The translations under genes were made by a program, and so were the position numbers. From Chrysochromulina parva (lineage: Eukaryota > Haptophyta > Prymnesiales > Chrysochromulinaceae), in NCBI GenBank assembly GCA_002887195.1, contig PJAB01000445.1, positions 1 through 26,571 of the forward strand: a DNA stretch of 26,571 nucleotides, given 5' to 3'. Numbering within the stretch: the first letter of the stretch is position 1; each line of letters starts with the position of its first letter. The notes beneath the pieces are model-generated. The model ran no database searches. It was not told the origin of the DNA and saw only the letters and a list, made by a program, of their open reading frames with translations. This document shows, in pieces, positions 17,286-24,500 of this stretch.

Positions 17286-18819
17286 ACTCGGCGCCCACCA
17301 CGGCGTGCGCCGTTTACTGCACCTTCGACCAGACGTCCACCGCCACCGGCCGTCTGACCACGACACGCCCTAACCTGCAGTGTCTGCCCAAGGCATGGCG
17401 CATGGTCCACGCGGCCACATACACGAGCGACTCGCTCCACGCCGAGCTGAGCAGCGCGCTCCTGCCGCCCCCGCTGCCGCCACGCACACCGCTGAGGGTT
17501 CAACGCCTCTCGGATGGGCGCTGGGTGGACGCGGAGCTCGTGGCGGTGCTCAAGCAGGTGGTGGCACAGCCGTACACGGCCAAGCAGCCCGACCTCACGC
17601 TGCGGCAGGTGTACGCGCGCCAGGGCATGCTCTACTCAGATGCAGCCGCCGCGACCGTGCACCAGGTGCGCGCGTGCGCCTTCTCATTGCATGCTGAGTG
17701 CCTCCGACATTGCATGCTGAGCGTCTCCCTCATCACATGCAGGTGCGCGTGCGCCTACTCTGCGACGTGCACGTCGGCGCTGCCGCCGCCGCGCCTCCGA
17801 GCCACGCAGACGACACAGATGATGAGGATGATGACCACGTGGCCGCCGCCGACGCCTGCAGTGCGAGGGGCGCTCGCCCTCTCGGTTCAAAGGGCTCCGA
17901 AGCCACGGATCGGGTCTACGCGGCAGATCGGGTGTTCCGCGTCCATCTCTCCTCCTGCTCAACGCGCTGGGCAGATGAGCGGCTGCGCCCCCCGCCTGGA
18001 GCTCTCGTGCTCAGTGGCGGATACGAGGCGCCCGTCGACCTGCGCAAGGGCTTCGTGGCGCGCCCCGGCTGTGTGCTCATCTCGGCCGACTACGCGCAGG
18101 TGGAGCTGCGGGTGCTCGCCCACTTGGCGGCGGACCCGGCGCTGATCGCCGCGTTCGAGCAAGGGCCCGACCTCTTTCTGCAGCTCGCTGCGCGCCTCTT
18201 CACAGTCACGCCCGACGCGATCACGGCTGAGCTGCGAGACCGCGTCAAGGTGGTGACCTACGCGTCGCTCTACGGCGCGGGGACCGCGCACGTGATGCAG
18301 CTCGCGGAGGTGACGTACGAGACGGCCGCCAGCTACCTCGAGCTATGGCAGCGGTGCTTCCCCGGCGTGTACCGCTACCTGGAGCGCGTCAAGCGCGAGT
18401 GCCGCCTCAACCAGTACATCACAACGCTCTCGGGTCGCCGCCGTTACATCGTCGGCATCCGCGCCAAGGAGCCCAAGCTCACTCGCGCCGCCGAGCGACA
18501 GGCCGTCAACTCTGTCGTGCAGGGCTCGGCCGCCGACCTCATCAAGCAGGCCATGCTCAACCTGGATCGTGAGCTCACGCCGCTCGATGCGCCCGCGCAC
18601 GGCGGCGGCGGCGCCACCGGCCGCCTTCTCCTTCAGATCCACGATGAGCTGCTCTTCGAGGTTGCGGCCGAACACGCGCCCGCGCTGCGCGCTCGCGTGC
18701 GCCGTGTCATGCAGGGCGTACGCACGCACGACGGCGCGCCGCTCCGAGTGCCGCTCCGTGTGCAGTTGAAGCAGGGCAGCTCGTGGGGAGAGCTCAAGGT
18801 AGTGGAAGACTGTGACTGA
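10227..18819 (+). CDS. POLQ: DNA polymerase theta (helicase-polymerase), four exons
   Basis: Spliced product about 2762 residues. The exons are 10227-15833, 15969-16403, 16496-17665 and 17743-18819, all joined in phase 0. POLQ carries out theta-mediated end joining of double-strand breaks in the nucleus. The N-terminal superfamily 2 helicase has Walker A TASTSAGKT (K65), IDELHLL (D162), MSATLPN (about 255-261) and QMIGRAGRKG (from 505). A helix-hairpin-helix-like segment (FAQALYKAGYRDLDGL) lies near residue 1175. A long Ala/Gly/Ser-rich linker has basic patches and a PIP-like QTSLRTFV (about 1564). A degenerate 3'-5' exonuclease-like region spans the end of exon 1 and exon 2. The A-family polymerase has motif A SADYAQVELR (D2520), motif B RDRVKVVTYASLYGAG (K2573, Y2581) and motif C IHDELLFEV (D2705). 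The catalytic aspartates are intact. Between thumb and palm there are long inserts, including 17 consecutive prolines, larger than in animal POLQ. The start ATG precedes a conserved FEWQAAAL Q-motif region. Confidence 0.96.
12783..12842 (+). repeat. 24-bp tandem repeat coding Gly-Ser-rich linker in POLQ
   Basis: About two and a half copies of a unit containing GGGTCGGGCACCGGATCGGG encode alternating GSGAGSGTGSGA residues. They form a flexible linker between the helicase C-terminal part and the next conserved segment. Confidence 0.8.
14957..15046 (+). repeat. Polyglycine-coding low-complexity tract in POLQ
   Basis: GGC/GGT/GGA-rich stretch that encodes roughly 30 residues, almost all glycine, in the POLQ linker just downstream of the PIP-like motif. 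Probably unstructured. Confidence 0.85.
15074..15141. repeat. Long hairpin in POLQ exon 1 (25 paired bases)
   Basis: The arms GCACGGCGCTCAGCTT (15074-15089) and their exact complement (15126-15141) give 16 pairs. After a 2x2 mismatch, GACGCTTCG (15092-15100) pairs exactly with 15115-15123 for nine more, leaving a 14-nt loop. The left arm is also the second half of a short direct duplication of GGCGCTCAGC (from 15067). The hairpin lies in coding sequence for the linker. Confidence 0.85.
15660..15705. repeat. 19-bp hairpin in POLQ exon 1
   Basis: GAGGCAGGTAGTAC (15660-15673) is exactly complementary to 15692-15705. The stem continues through one G-T pair and four more pairs to an 8-nt C-rich loop (15679-15686). 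It is in frame, within the exonuclease-like region, and codes for AGSTLPTPVVYYLPL. Confidence 0.88.
15834..15968 (+). other. POLQ: POLQ intron 1
   Basis: 135-bp phase-0 intron with donor AAG|GTGTGT and acceptor CCCACCAG|GTG. The unspliced frame stops at 15876. Splicing joins LSGTALK to VADGLKQQCALLLSRG, which restores the exonuclease-like region. About half of the intron is a 20-bp minisatellite. Confidence 0.9.
15876..15935. repeat. 20-bp minisatellite in POLQ intron 1
   Basis: Three tandem copies of TGATGGCCTCTCACTGCCCC; the first has one C in place of T. A partial fourth copy (TGGTGGC) follows, and a degenerate copy precedes them near 15853. Confidence 0.95.
16404..16495 (+). other. POLQ: POLQ intron 2
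   Basis: 92-bp phase-0 intron with donor CTGCAG|GTTCGC and acceptor GCTGCTGCAG|GGG. Splicing joins LVLARMELQ to GFAVRLDVF, the conserved start of the polymerase thumb. A CTCTCTGATCGC/CTTTCCGATCG repeat occupies the middle. Confidence 0.88.
17234..17284 (+). repeat. (CCG)17 coding polyproline in the POLQ palm insert
   Basis: Seventeen consecutive CCG codons, preceded by VPVPVPVP codons. They sit in an insertion just before the conserved STATGRLTTTRPNLQ segment of the polymerase domain. Confidence 0.95.
17666..17742 (+). other. POLQ: POLQ intron 3, bounded by similar sequence
   Basis: 77-bp phase-0 intron with donor CAG|GTGCGCGCG and acceptor CACATGCAG|GTGCGCGTG. The inside holds two 23-bp repeats, CATTGCATGCTGAGTGCCTCC and its near copy. 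The first 19 bases of the intron nearly match the first 17 bases of exon 4. Splicing joins the second palm insert to the segment leading into motif A. Confidence 0.85.
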
Positions 18820-19644
18820 GTTTGAGAGCGCAGCAATGGAGTAGCCAATAACGACTGTCTACGTATAGTAAAGCTACGTGTCGACACTGATCCTGCAGTA
18901 TAGTTACTAATATTGACCGAGCATCGGACCATATTGCTTCTCTGGTCTCATAGCCGCTCGTGCTCGTCGTCATCATCAGCAGCGTGCGGCGGGGGGGGGG
19001 ACGGGAACGGCGGGAGGCGGCGGCAGGCGCGGGGCTGCGGCGTGCGGGCTCGACGACCTCGACCGGTCCGCGGGACGACGTGTCGTGCCGCTCGTGCCCC
19101 GTCCGCTACGCGTTAAACTCGAACAACCTTAATGGCTTTGCACAACCTTACGTCGATCAACTCCCACCAAGACCAACCGAGGACGTCGGACGTGCGGATA
19201 CACGACTCACGAGCCACCCCGGCAGTGTGCCCCGACCGGACCCGACCTATAATGCGCTTTGTTGCCCATCCGGCATGCGGCGCAACCATGGAATTGGCCC
19301 TATGCCGCATGTGAGTACACCAACTGGTACATCGCGCGGAGGTGCATGCCACCCGCCGTTCGCCATATTGCCCCCCCCCGGTCGGCATCGCCGTGCCACG
19401 GACCCGATCTCAATGTACACAGGTGCACCGGCTGTACCGAGTCACAGCTTACACCTCCCATCTGTACAGACAGCCACGCACGAAGGCGCCGTTGTTCGTT
19501 GGGCGTCAGTGCGCCCTATCCATGACCGTGCATCACGCATGCCTTCACGCATCACGCATGCCTTCACGAGCATAGGGTCTCGACCCCTGCGTGCCACCCT
19601 GTGCATGCACCCCGCCGAACTCCATTCGGTCTTTGTGAGCTTCC
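18820..19644. other. Convergent 3' region between POLQ and PEPC
   Basis: 825 bp without a credible gene. It has a poly-G run near 18990-19000, a poly-C run near 19370-19379, and two tandem 19-bp copies of GCATCACGCATGCCTTCAC (19530-19567). A 242-codon open frame crosses most of it, but its translation has no domain and shifts composition at the homopolymers, so I treat it as non-coding. Confidence 0.5.
19530..19567. repeat. 19-bp tandem duplication
   Basis: Two exact head-to-tail copies of GCATCACGCATGCCTTCAC in the intergenic region downstream of the PEPC stop codon. Confidence 0.95.
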
Positions 19645-22605
19645 TCAGCCCGTGTTTTGGATGCCGGCGGCGATGCCCTGCACAGTGACCTTCATGGCGT
19701 CGGTGAGCGCCTCGAGGTCGGACGAGCCCGCCTTGAGCCGGGACATCACCTCGCCCTGCACCGCATGCAGCGTCAAGAGGTACGGCCGGCGCAGCGCAAA
19801 CGCAAGCTTCGTGTTCGGGTGGTTCTCCAGCAACACGGTGTGCCCCGCAACAGTCGAGACGGCCGTCATGGCCTGCTCGAGGCCTGCACGGAGCTGGTTG
19901 CCCAGAGCCTGCAGCTCAGGCGTGCACAGCTTCGCATCGTAGTACGCGGAGACGGCCGGATCTGCTTTCGAGAGCTCCAGCTCCACGAGATCGATCAGGC
20001 CGGTAAAGAAGGGCCATGTTTGATAAGCCTCCTGGAGCTCTGCGAGACCGCCGCTCGCAATCTTCTCGGCGATTGCCTGGCCGCCGCCGAGCCAGACGGG
20101 TAGGTGGAGCCTCGTCTGTGTCCACGCAAAGTTCCACGGGATCGCACGCAGCTGATCGATGCCGCCGCCTGCCTTGCGCTTGGCGGGGCGTGAACCCAAG
20201 TTCATCTCGGCGAGCGCCGAGGTGGGCGTGGCCGCATGGAAGTAGGCCGGGAAGATGTCGGCCGGCGACTCGTACACGGTGGCACGGAAAATCTTGGCCG
20301 ACACGTCCGCAAGCTCCTTCATGAGTTGGCGCTGCGAGGGCGTCGGCAGCGGCGGCGGTGCCACCGTGTGCTCGAGCACCGAGATCGCGTAACGCTGGAA
20401 GGTATGCGTGGCAACCTCCTTGGACGCGAGAAAGGCCTGAATCTGCTCGCCCTGCACGGTGACACGGTACGCGCCCTTGACGGAGCCAGCGGGCTGCGAG
20501 AGCAGGTTGAGGTGCAGCGGGCCACCACCACGACCAATCGAGCCGCCACGCCCGTGGAAAAAGTTGAGCTTGACGCCCGACTCTTCGCCGATCGTCATCA
20601 GCTTCTCCATGGCCACGTGCAACTCCCACAGCGAGGCGAACTTGCCGGCGTCCTTGGAGGAGTCCGAGTAGCCGAGCATCACCTCGTGCTTCCCCGCGAT
20701 GACGCTCTTGTACGGGGCCACCTGGAGCAAGCGCTTCATGACAGGGGGCGCGTTGAGAAGATCGTCACGAGTCTCGAAGAGGGGCGCGACGCGCATGGGC
20801 GACTTGACTCCGCACTTTTCCTGGAGCAGGCGGACCGCGAGCACGTCCGACGCGTAGTGCGACATCGAGATGCAGTACGCGCCCATGCACTCGGTGGGCA
20901 GCTTGGCGAGCATGTGGAAGACGTCGAGCACCTCGCACACGTTCAAGTTCCGGGTGGCCGGGTCGGGGAAGAGCACGTCGTTCGTCGGGATGAGCGGCCG
21001 TTTGGAGAGCAGTTCCGATTCGAGCCAGGCGATCTTCTTCTCCTCGTCCCACTCTCGATAGCTGCCCAAGTCGAGGAAGCGGGTGATCGCATCGAGCGCC
21101 TCCGCGTGCCGATCCGACTCCTGTCGCACGTCTAGGCGCGCCATCGAGATGCCAAATGAGCGCACACGACGTATGAGGTCGAGCAGCGTGCCGGAGGCGA
21201 GCACGCGGTCGCCACAGGCCACGAGCGAGCGATGCATGAGCTCGAGCGGTTCGAGAAGCTCCTTGGATGAGGTGTACACGTCGGCATCCAAGGCGATCTC
21301 CTCCTCGGTCTTCTTGCCCATGTACAGGTCCTCCATCTGGACACGGCTCTTGTACAGTCGACGGCGGATGGCCATCAGAAGGATGCGATACGGCTCATCA
21401 TCCGGGCAGCCACTCTGGAAGTTGAGCTGCACGCCGTAGTCGGCCTCCTGGGTGAAGACCTTCTTGCGCGGCGCACCCGGCTCGAGCACGCCCGTTATCT
21501 TCTCCACCTCGTCGCGCATCTCACTCGAGATCGGGCCCGTGTGCGAGAGCTCGAAGAGCAGCTTCTCGATATCCTCGGCGAACAGCTTGGCTGCACGCGA
21601 GCGCATCAGGGCGACGACCTGGCGCGTGACGACCGCGGTCACGTTGGGGTTGCCGTCGCGGTCGCCGCCCATCCAAGTCGAAACGCGGATCAGGCACGCC
21701 TCAGTTGGGATCGGAGGCAGCCCCAGACGTGCGAGGGAGCGATCCAGCCGGCGGTAGTGCTCGGGCACAGCCTCCCAGCACGAGTCTTCGATGACCATCA
21801 TACCGTTGCGCGCCTCGCCCTCAGGGGTCGGCTTGGAGCGACGGACATTCGAGGTACGCCATGCGGCGAGCTGCTCCGCGCTGATCTTGTCCTTGATGTC
21901 CGCGATCTCACCCGGCGTGAGCGTCGTGCGCTTCTCGTACTCGCCGAGCAGCTCGACGATCCGCTGCTGCTTCTTGAGGATCGTGCGCCGCTGCGCCTCG
22001 GTGGGATGTGCCGTGAGTACGAGCTCAACATCCTGCTGGAGGATGGCGTCGCGGATCTCGGTTGGCGAGATCCCCTTGGCAAGCAGCCCGTCGAAGCACC
22101 CCTTGAACGTGGGAATGCCCACGACAGCGGCCGCAGTACGGTCGACTACGAAGCCGGCGTCGGCGCGCAGGTTGGCCTTCCAGCTGCGCACCGACTGCTG
22201 CAGGCCGGCGAGGTTGGCGTGGCACATGAGCTCTCCGAAGAACTGCGCCGAGCTGAGCAACGTCTGTGGCGACATGACCTGCACCTTCTCGACGATCGTG
22301 GCGAGATCCTCCAGGCCCGCCGCCGGCCCCATCGCCTCCACATCTGACAGGAGCGTCATGACATCCGTGGAGAGGCGCGGGGCGCCGCCGAGGCCGACGC
22401 CGAGGCCAGCATCGCGCTCCAAGTCGAGGGTGACACCGGAAGGGGTGCTGGGCAGGTCAGGCCCGATGGCGTCGAGCAGGAGCTCGCGCATGAGTGCCAT
22501 GTCGGCCGCTATCTTGTCCGCGGCCTTCTTGTTGCCATGCGTGTCAGCACGGGAGACCGCATCGGAATTCAATGCCAACATGGACGAGGAATCCGCCTTT
22601 TTCAT
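19645..22605 (-). CDS. ppc: Phosphoenolpyruvate carboxylase
   Basis: A complete 986-residue enzyme in one exon that converts phosphoenolpyruvate and bicarbonate to oxaloacetate and phosphate. It feeds the TCA cycle and, in algae, carbon metabolism. The start is the ATG at 22605; the open frame continues upstream only from a GTG. The catalytic histidine is in VELVLTAHPTEAQRRT (H200). STWMGGDRDGNPNV, LGYSDSSKDAGKFASLW and FHGRGGSIGRGGGP form the phosphoenolpyruvate and bicarbonate sites. The protein ends in QNTG, the universal family terminus needed for activity. Length is normal. The N-terminus (MKKADSSSMLAL) lacks the acid-base-x-x-SIDAQLR phosphorylation motif of land-plant photosynthetic enzymes, so that mode of control is not expected. 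No clear plastid or mitochondrial presequence is visible, which suggests the cytosol. Confidence 0.98.
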   Translation of the reverse strand: MKKADSSSMLALNSDAVSRADTHGNKKAADKIAADMALMRELLLDAIGPDLPSTPSGVTLDLERDAGLGVGLGGAPRLSTDVMTLLSDVEAMGPAAGLEDLATIVEKVQVMSPQTLLSSAQFFGELMCHANLAGLQQSVRSWKANLRADAGFVVDRTAAAVVGIPTFKGCFDGLLAKGISPTEIRDAILQQDVELVLTAHPTEAQRRTILKKQQRIVELLGEYEKRTTLTPGEIADIKDKISAEQLAAWRTSNVRRSKPTPEGEARNGMMVIEDSCWEAVPEHYRRLDRSLARLGLPPIPTEACLIRVSTWMGGDRDGNPNVTAVVTRQVVALMRSRAAKLFAEDIEKLLFELSHTGPISSEMRDEVEKITGVLEPGAPRKKVFTQEADYGVQLNFQSGCPDDEPYRILLMAIRRRLYKSRVQMEDLYMGKKTEEEIALDADVYTSSKELLEPLELMHRSLVACGDRVLASGTLLDLIRRVRSFGISMARLDVRQESDRHAEALDAITRFLDLGSYREWDEEKKIAWLESELLSKRPLIPTNDVLFPDPATRNLNVCEVLDVFHMLAKLPTECMGAYCISMSHYASDVLAVRLLQEKCGVKSPMRVAPLFETRDDLLNAPPVMKRLLQVAPYKSVIAGKHEVMLGYSDSSKDAGKFASLWELHVAMEKLMTIGEESGVKLNFFHGRGGSIGRGGGPLHLNLLSQPAGSVKGAYRVTVQGEQIQAFLASKEVATHTFQRYAISVLEHTVAPPPLPTPSQRQLMKELADVSAKIFRATVYESPADIFPAYFHAATPTSALAEMNLGSRPAKRKAGGGIDQLRAIPWNFAWTQTRLHLPVWLGGGQAIAEKIASGGLAELQEAYQTWPFFTGLIDLVELELSKADPAVSAYYDAKLCTPELQALGNQLRAGLEQAMTAVSTVAGHTVLLENHPNTKLAFALRRPYLLTLHAVQGEVMSRLKAGSSDLEALTDAMKVTVQGIAAGIQNTG

Positions 22606-23280
22606 AACTTGGCAATGGGTGTCTGCCGGAGGCGGGCGGGCAGGACGCGTGAGCACAGCCGCGAACGCGCGAGAGCCGTGGGCTGCCTATTGGGCGCGCA
22701 GGGCAGGGTACGTGTGCTGCAGCGGCCATGCGAGCGAGTGGTGTGTCGCGAGACCTGCGTTGTCGAAGAGGGGAACAAGACGAGCAGCCGACGTCGCTGG
22801 CAGAGATGCAATCGCGCTCGGCAGGGTCTCAATGGCAGGGTCTCATCAGTCCGCAGTCGCGAGTGACGGTGGTCGGAAGAATCTCTTTCAGGGACCTCGC
22901 CAGACCCGAAAGGCCGGGGGCGTCAGTCCCGCAGTCCGTGTCCGATGTCCCGACGCCCACACGCCGAACCCAATGTGTACACGCGCCCAACCCTCGCTGT
23001 CCGCTGAGTCGACATGATAACCCAATCGCAGCACATCATATCGCAGGTTGATCATCCACGCTTCTGCCGTGGAGTAAGCCATTCACCATGCCGTGGACTA
23101 AGCCACTAACCATGCCACCGGCACGCACGAGGGGGGCGCTGGTGAGCAAGTGCCCAGCGCGTCCAAAAGCCAAAAGCGAAGCCGCGCCGTCTCTCGTCCT
23201 ACTGACGTCCTAGAGGGGGGATCTCGAGCGAGCTCGAGCAGATCTATCTCGACTTCAATGCTCATCGGGATTCGGGGGAC
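22606..23280. other. PEPC upstream region and 3' flank of the Gly/Tyr-rich gene
   Basis: 675 bp between two minus-strand genes. No gene is supported. It contains two 24-bp tandem units starting TGCCGTGGAGTAAGCC (23065-23112). No TATA box was identified on the strand that would serve PEPC. Confidence 0.45.
23065..23112. repeat. 24-bp tandem duplication
   Basis: Two adjacent units, TGCCGTGGAGTAAGCCATTC-ACCA and TGCCGTGGACTAAGCCACTA-ACCA, with three differences, followed by a TGCCACC remnant. They lie in the 3' flank of the Gly/Tyr-rich gene. Confidence 0.9.
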
Positions 23281-23889
23281 TCAATACCCTTGCGTCGGGT
23301 AGACGACCCCCTGCGAGTACCCGTTCATGGGCGGGTAGGAGCCGCTCTGCGGCGACGGGTAGACGCCCCCCTGCGAGTACCCGTTCATGGGCGGGTAGGA
23401 GCCGCCCTGCGGCGGCGGGTAATACCCGCCCTGAGGGTACCCCTGCCCCTGGCCGTACTGGCCGTACTGGCCGTACTGGCCGTACTGGCCGTACTGGCCG
23501 TATGGCTGCAGCTGCGCGATCCCCGTGCCATACTTGCCTGCCCTTCGGGCGCGGCGTTCGGCAGCTTCCCTGTTCTCACGCTCCAGGTCGCCGTTGGCGA
23601 AGTAGCCCTGCTGGCCGTAACTGCCATAGCCGCCGTAGCCGCCGTAGCCCTGCTGGCTGATGGGCTGCCCGTATCCCTGCACGCCGTAGCCCTGCTGGCT
23701 GAAGCCGCCCATCTGGACATTCTGCTGTCCCCCGTAGCCGCCCGCCTGTGGGTAAGCGGGGTACGGCGTCTGGGCGTACTGTGCGACGACCTTGATCGTG
23801 CGCACGACCGGTGCCCTCAGCGTCGCCGCGGGAGTCGGCATGAGCGCCGTCACCCCGAGGAGGGCGAACGCTAAAATGACGAGGCGCAT
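23281..23889 (-). CDS. Secreted or organelle-targeted Gly/Tyr/Gln-rich repeat protein
   Basis: A 202-residue low-complexity protein with no recognised domain. The N-terminus MRLVILAFALLGVTALM is a clear signal peptide, followed by an Ala/Pro/Arg segment (PTPAATLRAPVVR). The middle is rich in Gly, Tyr and Gln (GGYGGQQ, QQGYGGYGGYGSYGQQGY). A charged helix follows (DLERENREAAERRARRAGKYG), then six QYG units, then PPMNGYSQGG-type repeats coded by two 60-bp DNA units. The composition resembles prion-like, adhesive or wall-associated proteins. If the host has a complex plastid, the leader plus basic segment could instead be a bipartite plastid signal. The ATG at 23889 opens the signal peptide, so the start is well supported. 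The role is unknown. Confidence 0.82.
   Translation of the reverse strand: MRLVILAFALLGVTALMPTPAATLRAPVVRTIKVVAQYAQTPYPAYPQAGGYGGQQNVQMGGFSQQGYGVQGYGQPISQQGYGGYGGYGSYGQQGYFANGDLERENREAAERRARRAGKYGTGIAQLQPYGQYGQYGQYGQYGQYGQGQGYPQGGYYPPPQGGSYPPMNGYSQGGVYPSPQSGSYPPMNGYSQGVVYPTQGY
23297..23416. repeat. Two 60-bp tandem units in the Gly/Tyr-rich gene
   Basis: Units 23297-23356 and 23357-23416 are nearly identical and encode the PPMNGYSQGG/VYP repeats. A diverged third unit begins at 23417. Confidence 0.93.
23449..23502. repeat. Six 9-bp units coding QYG repeats
   Basis: Six exact head-to-tail copies of CTGGCCGTA, read on the other strand as Tyr-Gly-Gln codons. Exact identity at the DNA level suggests recent expansion. 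Confidence 0.95.
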
Positions 23890-24500
23890 GGCCGGAATGG
23901 ACGACCGGGAATCTTGTGGCCGTCGCGAAGCCTCCGGAGAAGATCATCGACGAAACCGACGGTTACATTACCGGCGCGCCGTGTCGAGCGCCATCTGAGC
24001 GCTGAACGCTGAGCGCTCTCTGCGCTGGCTCGTGCTTGCTCGTGCCGTCGCTTGATACACACCGCCCGGCTACCGCCCGGCCAAGGTGAGTGAGGTCCGC
24101 TTTCTATGCGTGTGGATTTTGTGTTCGCTTTCGACTGCTTGGGCCTTGGCGGCGGGTCAATCGGTTTGCCCATGATTGTTGCGCGTGCGTCCGTGCGGAA
24201 CGGTGCCGGTTTTGATCGTCCGTGTGTGTGAACCGTATGTTGTGAACATGAAGCCGTCCACTCCTCATGACTCCTGTATGTGTTGTGTATGTGTGTCCGA
24301 CACGGTCCACACGCCAGTCAGGCGAGGTGGCTGCACGGGCTCAGAGCCGGGGTTGACCCTGGGTACATGGTGTGGAATCGTGAGCCGTAGTTCACATCCC
24401 ACACTGCCCCAAGGAGCGAGCCAGGGGTCGTCGTCAGCAAGGGGCTTGGACTAGCCCCTTGTCGTCAGTCCGGCGCCGCAGCGCCGGCCAGGAGTTCATC
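23890..24500. other. Divergent region between Gly/Tyr-rich and methyltransferase genes
   Basis: 611 bp. It holds a GGTTACATTACC word at 23960-23971, 72 bp upstream of the Gly/Tyr-rich start, and a small hairpin GAGCGCT...AGCGCTC (23997-24018). The recurring AGTTCACATCCCACA is at 24389-24403. Just before the methyltransferase ATG there is a 9-bp stem hairpin flanked by direct repeats. No gene is supported. Confidence 0.45.
24430..24468. repeat. Small hairpin flanked by 8-bp direct repeats
   Basis: CAAGGGGCT (24438-24446) and AGCCCCTTG (24453-24461) form a 9-bp stem with a 6-nt loop. GTCGTCAG flanks it at 24430-24437 and 24461-24468, overlapping the stem by one base on the right. A second stem, CCGGCGC/GCGCCGG (24470-24487), follows. 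All lie 14-70 bp upstream of the methyltransferase ATG. Confidence 0.8.

Noticed and set aside
10227..18819. Separate helicase and DNA polymerase I genes, or a viral polymerase
   Set aside because: Three consistent phase-0 GT-AG introns join them into one POLQ order of domains, and motif sequences match eukaryotic POLQ.
18960..19688. 242-codon + frame between POLQ and PEPC
   Set aside because: It runs through homopolymers and a tandem repeat, overlaps the PEPC 3' end and shows no domain or believable N-terminus.
20236..21135. Long + strand frames opposite PEPC
   Set aside because: They mirror the PEPC codons and carry Arg/Ala/His-rich nonsense sequence with no motif.
23297..23502. CRISPR-like array
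   Set aside because: The repeats are contiguous, in frame and encode a Gly/Tyr/Gln-rich protein; there are no unique spacers.
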